From Candidatus Saccharimonadota bacterium (lineage in GTDB: Bacteria > Patescibacteriota > Saccharimonadia > Saccharimonadales > Saccharimonadaceae), in assembly GCA_028289095.1 (NCBI GenBank), contig JAQGGY010000016.1, positions 1 to 6,209 on the forward strand: DNA of 6,209 bases, read 5' to 3'. The translations under genes were made by a program, and so were the position numbers. The notes under the pieces are model-generated. The model had not been told where the DNA came from, ran no database searches, and was given only the letters and a program-made list of their open reading frames with translations. Position 1 is the stretch's first letter. The number at the start of each line of letters is the position of its first letter. This document shows, one piece after another, positions 1 to 4,086 of the stretch.

Positions 1-6
1 TGCAAT

Positions 7-33
7 GTGGTGGTAAGGAACGAGTGGTGGTAA
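7..33. repeat. Two direct copies of a 10-bp GTGGTGGTAA repeat
   Basis: GTGGTGGTAA occurs at 7-16 and again at 24-33, a 17-bp period. It lies downstream of the minus-strand gene ending at base 80, in a stretch (1-79) where I see no gene and no clear terminator hairpin. It may be part of something that continues beyond the window edge. No function can be assigned. Confidence 0.4.
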
Positions 34-79
34 TGGGGGTTAGCTGTCGGTTGTTGATCGGACGGGCCAACTTGTTTCA

Positions 80-424
80 CTATGCTGCCCGTTGCTCTTG
101 GCTAGCGGCTAGTTCTGGGTTATCAAATTCCAAGGCCAGCGTTTCCTCTAGTGATTCTATTTGTGATTTCATAGGAAAGTTACGAGAGTGTAACTCGAAG
201 CTGATGCGAACTAGGATCTTTTCAATTTCTTTTTTTGACCGTCCGCTGCGCTCAGGGTTCTGCATCTCATCAGCCCAATAATCACTTAGGCGAATTAACG
301 CGCTAGTGTCAGGAAATACACGCACATCACCATAATCAAGTGACTGCAATGATGCGCGGTACTCACTTAAAAAAGTATCGGGCTGTTCTTGTTCTTCTGC
401 TTCTACTTGTGGTTGATGTTCCAT
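80..424 (-). CDS. Small acidic hypothetical protein (114 aa)
   Basis: I do not recognise this protein. It is 114 residues and acidic, with about 24 Asp/Glu against about 12 Lys/Arg. The N-terminus (residues 1-16) is rich in Glu and Gln, followed by a likely helical region. There is no signal peptide, membrane segment or cysteine, so it is probably cytosolic. The start ATG (424-422) is supported by a strong Shine-Dalgarno GGAGGAG at 438-432, and the stop is TAG at 82-80. A promoter-like TTGCCA-18 bp-TTTAAT lies just upstream (474-445), immediately after a terminator for the preceding unit, so the gene is probably monocistronic. The open frame on the opposite strand (24-281) lacks comparable signals and is judged a shadow. 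That it is a gene is fairly secure; its function is unknown. Confidence 0.72.
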   Translation of the reverse strand: MEHQPQVEAEEQEQPDTFLSEYRASLQSLDYGDVRVFPDTSALIRLSDYWADEMQNPERSGRSKKEIEKILVRISFELHSRNFPMKSQIESLEETLALEFDNPELAASQEQRAA

Positions 425-444
425 GGCTCTACTCCTCCTCGGAA

Positions 445-474
445 ATTAAATGAACAATGACGGAAATTTGGCAA
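445..474 (-). promoter_or_regulatory. Putative sigma70-type promoter for the 114-aa protein gene
   Basis: On the minus strand, TTGCCA (474-469, 5/6 to consensus) and TTTAAT (450-445, 5/6) are 18 bp apart. The predicted start of transcription is near 438-440, giving a leader of about 15 nt that still contains the GGAGGAG ribosome-binding site. The position, directly after the terminator at 505-477, makes sense. Confidence 0.5.
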
Positions 475-476
475 TT

Positions 477-505
477 AAAAAATGAAAAGTTTTGACACTT
501 TTCAT
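477..505 (-). terminator. Rho-independent terminator, minus strand
   Basis: A perfect 9-bp stem, ATGAAAAGT (482-490) with ACTTTTCAT (497-505), encloses a 6-nt loop. Read on the minus strand it is followed directly by TTTTT (481-477). It must end a minus-strand transcript coming from the 530-700 region, so something is transcribed there. The in-frame TAG at 528-526 is 20 nt upstream of the hairpin. Confidence 0.7.
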
Positions 506-525
506 CGGCAGTTGGTTGACATGTT

Positions 526-613
526 CTAGATCATCTTGGCAGCACGCACTTTTTCTGGCCCGCGTTGTCGCATCAATGCTTTGGCCTGCGCTGAATTGTA
601 CTCCCGTGGTCAT
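526..613 (-). pseudogene. Candidate small ORF, apparently frameshifted near its start
   Basis: An ATG at 613-611 lies 11 nt after a good AAGGAG ribosome-binding site (630-625). The zero frame runs 55 codons to TAA at 448-446, but that reading passes through the terminator at 505-477 and does not look protein-like. The +1 frame is blocked by a TGA that overlaps the ATG. From there it reads ...EYNSAQAKALMRQRGPEKV and ends RAAKMI with TAG at 528-526, just before the terminator. Removing one base in the first few codons (for example a G in ACGGGAG at 601-607 on the opposite strand's coordinates) would join the ATG to this frame and give a basic peptide of about 28 residues. It could be a disrupted gene, a sequencing error, a frameshifted leader peptide, or a noncoding RNA. 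No family is recognised. Confidence 0.33.
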
Positions 614-638
614 GGTGCTGTTCGCTCCTTGTAGGTAA

Positions 639-653
639 AAACGTTAGACGTTT
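639..653. repeat. Inverted repeat AAACGT-TAG-ACGTTT
   Basis: A perfect 6-bp dyad with a 3-nt centre. On the minus strand it sits about 10 nt upstream of the AAGGAG ribosome-binding site of the candidate small ORF and is followed by two more T residues. It could be a weak leader hairpin or a protein-binding site; the stem is short and AT-rich. Confidence 0.35.
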
Positions 654-708
654 GGTTGATGGAGATGTACTGACGATTGATCTGATTACGAGTAGTTTTT
701 TGCTATAA

Positions 709-732
709 ACACTACCTGTATGATTGTAGTGT
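709..732. repeat. Inverted repeat ACACTAC-N10-GTAGTGT
   Basis: A perfect 7-bp dyad with a 10-bp centre, so half-site centres are 17 bp apart. On the minus strand it overlaps a TACAAT -10-like hexamer (728-723). The layout resembles an operator over a promoter, but neither the promoter nor a regulator is established. Confidence 0.4.
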
Positions 733-785
733 ACATTTTGTGTGAGAAAATTGATAGAGTTTTTTTTACAATTGTGCTAGCGTTT

Positions 786-810
786 ATATCTGCGAATATA
801 TAACAGATAT
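786..810. repeat. Inverted repeat ATATCTG-N11-CAGATAT
   Basis: A perfect 7-bp dyad with an 11-bp AT-rich centre, ending 12 bp before the -35 box of the tRNA promoter. It has no T tract on either side, so it is not a terminator. It may be an operator, an activator site or a chance palindrome in AT-rich DNA. Confidence 0.35.
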
Positions 811-822
811 GACACACCTCTA

Positions 823-851
823 TTGGCATAGATAAGTGGGTTTGGTACAAT
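823..851 (+). promoter_or_regulatory. Promoter of the tRNA-Thr gene
   Basis: TTGGCA (823-828, 5/6) and TACAAT (846-851, 5/6) are separated by exactly 17 bp. The predicted start is near 858, leaving only about 5-6 nt of leader before the mature 5' end at 864. Confidence 0.78.
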
Positions 852-863
852 TAATCGAGGTAC

Positions 864-939
864 GCCGCGATAGCTCAGTTGGTAGAGCGCATCCATGGTA
901 AGGATGAGGTCCTGGGTTCGAATCCCAGTCGCGGCTCCA
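864..939 (+). tRNA. tRNA-Thr (anticodon GGT)
   Basis: A complete 76-nt cloverleaf. The acceptor stem pairs 864-870 with 929-935 (7 bp, all Watson-Crick), and the D arm is 873-888. The anticodon stem pairs 890-894 with 902-906 around a 7-nt loop with GGT at 897-899. The variable loop is 907-911, and the T arm is 912-928 with TTCGAAT in the loop. The 3' CCA is encoded (937-939). It decodes ACC and ACT. The threonine identity elements known from E. coli are present: G1-C72, C2-G71 and anticodon GGU. The discriminator base (936) is U rather than the A found in the E. coli tRNAs. It is a single-gene unit with its own promoter and terminator. The antisense open frame here is spurious. Confidence 0.97.
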
Positions 940-950
940 TACGATATCTT

Positions 951-979
951 AACACCCAGCTTGATTGCTGGGTGTTTTA
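951..979 (+). terminator. Rho-independent terminator of the tRNA-Thr gene
   Basis: AACACCCAGC (951-960) pairs with GCTGGGTGTT (967-976), a perfect 10-bp stem with a 6-nt loop. The 3' arm ends in a run of T (975-978). It begins 11 nt after the encoded CCA. Confidence 0.9.
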
Positions 980-992
980 TAATATGCAGATA

Positions 993-1021
993 TAGACATA
1001 TTATATAAAATATGATATAGT
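993..1021 (+). promoter_or_regulatory. Putative promoter for the 151-aa protein gene
   Basis: TAGACA (993-998, 5/6) and TATAGT (1016-1021, 5/6) are 17 bp apart, and a TG at 1013-1014 gives an extended -10. The predicted start is near 1028, with a leader of about 62 nt before the ATG at 1090. It lies just downstream of the tRNA terminator. Confidence 0.6.
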
Positions 1022-1089
1022 GCACCTATAAGATTATTCCTATTAGTCTTGTTGCACATACCGATCCCTACTGAAGTGAAGGAAGTGTC

Positions 1090-1545
1090 ATGTTTAGTGT
1101 ATTTAGTCAGACCTGCCCCTATTGCCACGCTGCGTTTCAGCAGTCCGAGGCGGTTAGTCAGCTGATCATATTCCTCGCATCACCAGTCTGCAATTCTGTC
1201 GTATCGAAATGTCCCGGCTGTTACAAAAATAGCACGGTCTATCTAACGACAGAAGCCGTTATCGTCTACATGTCCAATCTGCGTCTGACGCCTCTCATCA
1301 AGAACAAGGCCTCGAACGACTTGATTAAACATGCTGTCGAAACGCTTGAAGCTACGGCCGAGAAGAAAGCTCAGCAGGACGAATATCCCACAGAGCCCGC
1401 TACCTTCACTTTGACACCTAGGTTGGAGGATGTACTGAAGCAATTTAGCGATGAGCTAGAGAATTTCGGAGGCATCCCCCTGGAAGATCCGACTGTCGTT
1501 ACCGATGCCGAAAAGCCAAACCACCCAGTTAAGTGGACTGAATAG
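1090..1545 (+). CDS. Hypothetical protein with N-terminal CXXC/CXXC zinc-ribbon-like motif (151 aa)
   Basis: I do not recognise the family. Two CXXC knuckles, CPYC at residues 9-12 and CPGC at 41-44, are spaced as in a small structural zinc-binding fold; the intervening region is hydrophobic and contains one further Cys (34). From about residue 80 the protein is charged and likely helical (EATAEKKAQQDEYP), followed by an acidic C-terminal half. There is no signal peptide. The start ATG is preceded by AAGGAAG at 1079-1085, the stop is TAG, and the gene is framed by its own promoter (993-1021) and terminator (1590-1619). Zinc binding is inferred only from the cysteines. Nucleic-acid or ribosome binding would be typical of such knuckles but is not shown. 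Minus-strand frames here (1243-1443, 1371-1658) lack signals. Confidence 0.75.
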   Translation: MFSVFSQTCPYCHAAFQQSEAVSQLIIFLASPVCNSVVSKCPGCYKNSTVYLTTEAVIVYMSNLRLTPLIKNKASNDLIKHAVETLEATAEKKAQQDEYPTEPATFTLTPRLEDVLKQFSDELENFGGIPLEDPTVVTDAEKPNHPVKWTE

Positions 1546-1589
1546 TCATCATTCACTCTCAGATAAGTAATTCCATACACACGTCGCTG

Positions 1590-1619
1590 GCCCCCTCGAC
1601 ATAAAATTAGGGGGCTTTT
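1590..1619 (+). terminator. Rho-independent terminator after the 151-aa protein gene
   Basis: GCCCCCT (1590-1596) pairs with AGGGGGC (1609-1615), a GC-rich 7-bp stem with a 12-nt loop, followed by TTTT (1616-1619). It lies 45 nt after the TAG stop. Confidence 0.85.
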
Positions 1620-1672
1620 CCATGCAATTATGCTATTTTTGTGTCTGACCCCTAGCAATTATCAGAAAATAG

Positions 1673-1681
1673 TGCTACAAT
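1673..1681 (+). promoter_or_regulatory. Extended -10 promoter of rpmG
   Basis: TGCTACAAT at 1673-1681 is a TGn-extended -10 element (hexamer 5/6). The region 17 bp upstream (TAGCAA, 1653-1658) matches the -35 consensus at only three positions. The predicted start is near 1688, with a leader of about 30 nt before the ATG at 1718. Confidence 0.5.
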
Positions 1682-1717
1682 TATTTAGATTGCAATATAA
1701 ATTTAAGTGAGTAAGTA

Positions 1718-1924
1718 ATGGCAAAGAAGAATACAAAGCGAAAATTGGTAGGACTTGTTAGTGACTTAACTGGTCACCGTACCTACTACACAACTAAAAA
1801 CGTGCAAAATACGACTGAAAAAATCGTGCTTAAAAAATACGATCCTATTGCTCGAACGCACGCTACCTATACCGAGACAAAAAAGAACCTTGGTCGTAAC
1901 GAAATTAAACCTCGCAAGAGCTAA
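1718..1924 (+). CDS. rpmG: 50S ribosomal protein L33 (bL33)
   Basis: bL33 is a small basic protein of the large ribosomal subunit near the E site. The diagnostic stretches are GHRTYYTTKN (about residues 19-28), NTTEKIVLKKYDPIARTH (31-48) and a terminal YTETKK. These align with the E. coli protein over its whole length. There are no cysteines, so this is the zinc-independent (C-minus) form. The protein is 68 residues, longer than the usual 49-55, because of a basic tail of about 13 residues ending IKPRKS. The ribosome-binding site is weak (AAGTGAG about 8 nt before the ATG). The gene stands alone between its own promoter and a strong terminator, not in a ribosomal operon. Confidence 0.95.
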   Translation: MAKKNTKRKLVGLVSDLTGHRTYYTTKNVQNTTEKIVLKKYDPIARTHATYTETKKNLGRNEIKPRKS

Positions 1925-1942
1925 TTGATCCGCTACATCCGT

Positions 1943-1979
1943 AAAGTACCCTTTCGTTCGGAAGGGTACTTTATTTTTA
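1943..1979 (+). terminator. Rho-independent terminator of rpmG
   Basis: AAAGTACCCTT (1943-1953) pairs with AAGGGTACTTT (1962-1972), an 11-bp perfect stem extended by a wobble and a C-G pair around a GTTC loop. TTATTTTT follows. It starts 18 nt after the rpmG stop. The A-rich 5' side could also work weakly in the other direction. Confidence 0.9.
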
Positions 1980-1997
1980 TCATATTATGTTTGGATA

Positions 1998-2037
1998 GAA
2001 CAAAGCCCCGGACGCATAGTGCGCACGGGGCTTGTTC
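1998..2037 (-). terminator. Long hairpin, probable terminator of the 119-aa protein gene
   Basis: The arms GAACAAAGCCCCG (1998-2010) and CGGGGCTTGTTC (2026-2037) pair with one bulged A. An inner CGCA/TGCG stem (2013-2016 with 2020-2023) sits beyond a small internal loop. It is 14 nt downstream of the minus-strand stop at 2052. On the minus strand the 3' arm reads CTTTGTTCT, a broken T tract, so termination is likely but not textbook. With the rpmG terminator it insulates the two convergent genes. Confidence 0.65.
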
Positions 2038-2051
2038 GTATTTTTAGTCGG

Positions 2052-2411
2052 TTACGTGTGATAGTCGCCTTCGGGGTACCGATCCAGGTCGTCGGCGTAG
2101 TCCTCCATGAACTCGTGACGAGAAGATGCCTCTTCCTGTTTGGCTTGCTCATACAGTCGCCGCTGTTCGGGGGTTGCCCCGATCTCTTCGAGTGCTTCCG
2201 CCCATCGTGGCAGCGTCATTTGCTTGCGATTGAACCATTCGACGCCATTGACGACGTCATCGATCGCGTTTGCTTTCATTTCTGCGTCAGCCTCGTCGAG
2301 TGCTGCTACAAACTCGGCTGCAAGCTCCTCTTGAGCAAGTGATTCCTGGCTGATTTCGAGCAGACCTTCATTGATGTCGACCTGATCAGAAATGTTGTCA
2401 CGATAACCCAT
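2052..2411 (-). CDS. Strongly acidic hypothetical protein (119 aa)
   Basis: I do not recognise the family. The protein has about 31 Asp/Glu against about 10 Lys/Arg, a net charge near -21, no cysteine, no signal peptide and no membrane segment. Most of it looks helical (residues about 17-50, and 70-100 containing LPRWAEALEEIGATPEQRRL). The C-terminal tail DDLDRYPEGDYHT is acidic and rich in Tyr. The start ATG (2411-2409) has AAGGGA 5 nt upstream, and the stop is TAA at 2054-2052. It is preceded by a full-consensus promoter (2493-2465) with a leader of about 46 nt and followed by a long hairpin. It is therefore an independent, probably highly expressed unit. A soluble cytosolic role is likely; the specific function is unknown. 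Plus-strand frames at 2019-2342 and 2140-2334 are shadows. Confidence 0.8.
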   Translation of the reverse strand: MGYRDNISDQVDINEGLLEISQESLAQEELAAEFVAALDEADAEMKANAIDDVVNGVEWFNRKQMTLPRWAEALEEIGATPEQRRLYEQAKQEEASSRHEFMEDYADDLDRYPEGDYHT

Positions 2412-2464
2412 GACTTTCCCTTCGTTGATGATATGGGTAGATGTAAAAATACGAACTTCTATAT

Positions 2465-2493
2465 ATTATATCAAATTGTGTATGTATTGTCAA
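2465..2493 (-). promoter_or_regulatory. Perfect-consensus sigma70-type promoter
   Basis: On the minus strand TTGACA (2493-2488) and TATAAT (2470-2465) match the consensus at 12 of 12 positions with a 17-bp spacer. The predicted start is near 2458. The -35 box begins 3 bp after the TPR gene's TAA, so transcription of the 119-aa gene is set independently of the upstream cluster. Confidence 0.9.
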
Positions 2494-2495
2494 TG

Positions 2496-3149
2496 TTACA
2501 TTACGACACGGCGTACTTGTTTGATGCGTCTTGACTGCCCTTGAGGAATAATCATTTTAGCGGCTTTTTCGCGTAGATCAACAGATAGTTCAGATTGACC
2601 TGTTCGGTCATATGCATCAGCCAGAATATTTAGGGTCTGTGGGATTGGGTCTAGTTCGACTGCCTTTTCAAGGGATTCGATCATCTTTTTATCATGACCT
2701 AATTTTTCCTGTACTTTAGCATAGGCGATGTAGCGTGACGCAAGGTTGTCTTCCATAGCTAAAGCTTGTTCGAATGCTAATGCAGCTTTTTCATAATACT
2801 GTGTTTCATAGTAAATCAGGCCGACGTTATGTAAGCTACTGGCGCTAGGTTCAAGTGATTGTGCGATTTCGAAACATTCGATTGCGTCTTTGTATGCCTG
2901 CTGTTTGGCATACAAAATACCTAAACGGTTATACGCGGTAGCATTTCGCTCATCTACGCGCAGAATGGTTAACAAGGCTTTTTCGGCACGTAAATATTTA
3001 CGGTCGCGGAGTGATTCCTGGGCAACATCCCATAGCTGGTCTAGTTTTTCAGATATCTTAAGCGGAAGATCCGTGACGACCTCGTTAATAGTTTGGTGTT
3101 TCAGGACAGCCCAAACACCGAGAGCTGCAACGATAAGTATTGCTAACAT
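2496..3149 (-). CDS. Membrane-anchored tetratricopeptide-repeat protein (217 aa)
   Basis: Residues 2-16 form a single hydrophobic segment (LAILIVAALGVWAVL), which should anchor the protein in the membrane. A short linker and about four to five TPR units follow, spanning roughly residues 36-204. The clearest are at 70-103 (AYNRLGILYAKQQAYKDAIE...), 104-136 (LHNVGLIYYETQYYEKAALA...) and the repeat ending in EKAVELDP. The C-terminus is basic (RRIKQVRRVVM). TPR arrays bind partner proteins; which partner is not evident. The ATG (3149-3147) is the only sensible start, because an in-frame TAG lies 6 nt upstream. There is no ribosome-binding site, and an extended -10 sits directly before it, so the message is probably leaderless. 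It lies 86 bp after holB and may also receive read-through from that operon, since no terminator intervenes. Confidence 0.88.
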   Translation of the reverse strand: MLAILIVAALGVWAVLKHQTINEVVTDLPLKISEKLDQLWDVAQESLRDRKYLRAEKALLTILRVDERNATAYNRLGILYAKQQAYKDAIECFEIAQSLEPSASSLHNVGLIYYETQYYEKAALAFEQALAMEDNLASRYIAYAKVQEKLGHDKKMIESLEKAVELDPIPQTLNILADAYDRTGQSELSVDLREKAAKMIIPQGQSRRIKQVRRVVM

Positions 3150-3157
3150 ATTCTATA

Positions 3158-3166
3158 ATTATAGCA
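3158..3166 (-). promoter_or_regulatory. Extended -10 promoter of the TPR gene, leaderless geometry
   Basis: On the minus strand TGCTATAAT (3166-3158) is a full TGn-TATAAT extended -10. No good -35 is found 17 bp upstream (ATCCCT at 3186-3181). The expected start of transcription, about 7 nt downstream, falls at 3149-3151, on or next to the ATG. Confidence 0.6.
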
Positions 3167-3223
3167 CAACGAAGCGAGAGAGGGATGGATCTATTTATAC
3201 ATCAGAGCAAGGCAGTGCTACGT

Positions 3224-3235
3224 CGCTAGATAGCG
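3224..3235. repeat. 12-bp palindrome CGCTA-GA-TAGCG next to the holB stop
   Basis: A 5-bp dyad around a 2-bp centre, immediately after the holB TAG (3238-3236) and about 60 bp upstream of the TPR -10. It has no T tract and a loop too tight for a terminator. A protein-binding site or chance are both possible. Confidence 0.3.
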
Positions 3236-4084
3236 CTAAAGCACGAATTTCGTAAGCTGAAGCCGGATGTTATAATTGCTGGCGATACGCTCTTTGACTT
3301 GTAATAGATCATCTAGTTGTGTAATCAATGCAGCTTGCGGCTTTGCGCTGACGCTGTGGCGTGTAATCTGCATGGCGCTATCGATCAGCTGCAGGGCTTG
3401 TTCGCGGTTTGTTTGGTATTTTTGCACGATCAGCAGCTTTTCATAGGTATCCGCTTGTAGTAATTGCCGAGCGTCGTTAATACGCTGGGCGCGGTTATTA
3501 AAGTATTCTTCATCTGTTGCAAGTCGTTGCAGTTCGGCTGGCAATCCCTGGGCGATGTAGCGCAACTGGACGCGTTTAGTTGGATCAATAACGCCTAGGC
3601 TTTCAACGTATACATCCGACTGTTCAGATGTTAGCGGCAATATTGTAAGTGTCTGCGAACGTGATCTGACGGTCGGAAATAATAATTCAGGATTGTATGT
3701 TTCTAAAATGAAATATACATTGTGCGCCGGTTCTTCTAGTAGTTTTAATAACGCATGCTGGGCGCTGGCCATCATTTTATCTGCTGATTGAATAATAAAC
3801 ACACGTGGAGACGTTTGTTTACCGCGCACGCTATCATACAGCGCACGTACGTCTTCGGTGACGACACGACCGTTTTCTATATCAACTTCGAATGTATTGC
3901 TAGTTTTCGATTTCTTTTTAGGGACAATAACCTCTAGAGGCGAACCTAAAGTACGGCATATATATTCTGCTACTTGTAACGTCCCCGTCCCTGCTTTACC
4001 CGTAACGATTAACGCTTGTGGCAGTTCGTTTAGGTAAGCTGCAAGTAATGCTTTAGATGTCGGATGAAGGATCGGCTGCTTCAT
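3236..4084 (-). CDS. holB: DNA polymerase III delta' subunit (clamp loader)
   Basis: Delta' is the AAA+-fold stator subunit of the clamp loader, which with delta and tau/gamma places the sliding clamp on primed DNA. The protein has the N-terminal AAA+ fold without ATPase competence, as is usual for delta'. The Walker A position reads GKAGTGTL (residues 29-36) with Thr where the catalytic Lys belongs, and the Walker B strand VFIIQSADKM (95-104) lacks its Asp. The hallmark ALLKLLEEP is at 111-119 and an SRS replaces the usual SRC/SRA sensor at 141-143. The four-Cys zinc module seen in many DnaX/delta' proteins is absent. The length, 282 aa, is somewhat short (E. coli 334), with a reduced C-terminal collar domain. 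The ATG lies 2 bp after the upstream stop without a clear ribosome-binding site, so translation is probably coupled. A divergent DnaX is unlikely given the dead nucleotide site. Confidence 0.9.
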   Translation of the reverse strand: MKQPILHPTSKALLAAYLNELPQALIVTGKAGTGTLQVAEYICRTLGSPLEVIVPKKKSKTSNTFEVDIENGRVVTEDVRALYDSVRGKQTSPRVFIIQSADKMMASAQHALLKLLEEPAHNVYFILETYNPELLFPTVRSRSQTLTILPLTSEQSDVYVESLGVIDPTKRVQLRYIAQGLPAELQRLATDEEYFNNRAQRINDARQLLQADTYEKLLIVQKYQTNREQALQLIDSAMQITRHSVSAKPQAALITQLDDLLQVKERIASNYNIRLQLTKFVL

Positions 4085-4086
4085 TA

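Larger units (their letters stand above)
614..822. other. AT-rich divergent intergenic region, no gene seen
   Basis: This stretch separates the minus-strand small unit from the plus-strand tRNA-Thr unit. It contains three inverted repeats (639-653, 709-732, 786-810) and a T8 run at 760-767. A weak minus-strand -10-like TACAAT lies at 728-723, but no convincing -35 element precedes it. I found no open frame here with a start codon and ribosome-binding site. The long open frame over 777-1025 on the minus strand is the antisense of the tRNA. Confidence 0.5.

Noticed and set aside
24..281. 85-codon plus-strand frame opposite the 114-aa gene
   Set aside because: It has no ribosome-binding site or promoter, and its Ser-rich content is typical of a shadow frame; the minus-strand gene has clear signals.
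446..613. Full 55-codon minus-strand frame from the ATG at 613
   Set aside because: It reads through a perfect rho-independent terminator (505-477) and through the promoter of the next gene, and its second half is not protein-like. The shifted shorter frame is the better candidate.
777..1025. 82-codon minus-strand open frame containing GIRTQDLILT
   Set aside because: It is the antisense of the tRNA-Thr gene, a well-known source of spurious protein calls, and it has no ribosome-binding site.
1371..1658. Minus-strand frames opposite the 151-aa gene (1243-1443, 1371-1658)
   Set aside because: One starts across the terminator of the plus-strand gene; no ribosome-binding site is present, and the plus-strand gene is well framed by signals.
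2019..2342. Plus-strand frames opposite the 119-aa gene (2019-2342, 2140-2334)
   Set aside because: The first starts inside the terminator hairpin region; neither has start signals, and the opposite strand has a consensus promoter, ribosome-binding site and acidic protein.
2890..3255. 121-codon plus-strand frame across the start of the TPR gene
   Set aside because: It is antisense to clear TPR coding sequence and has no supporting signals.
3236..4084. Possibility that this is DnaX (tau/gamma) rather than delta'
   Set aside because: The Walker A Lys and Walker B Asp are missing, the zinc module is absent and the protein is short, which fits delta' and not an ATP-hydrolysing DnaX.
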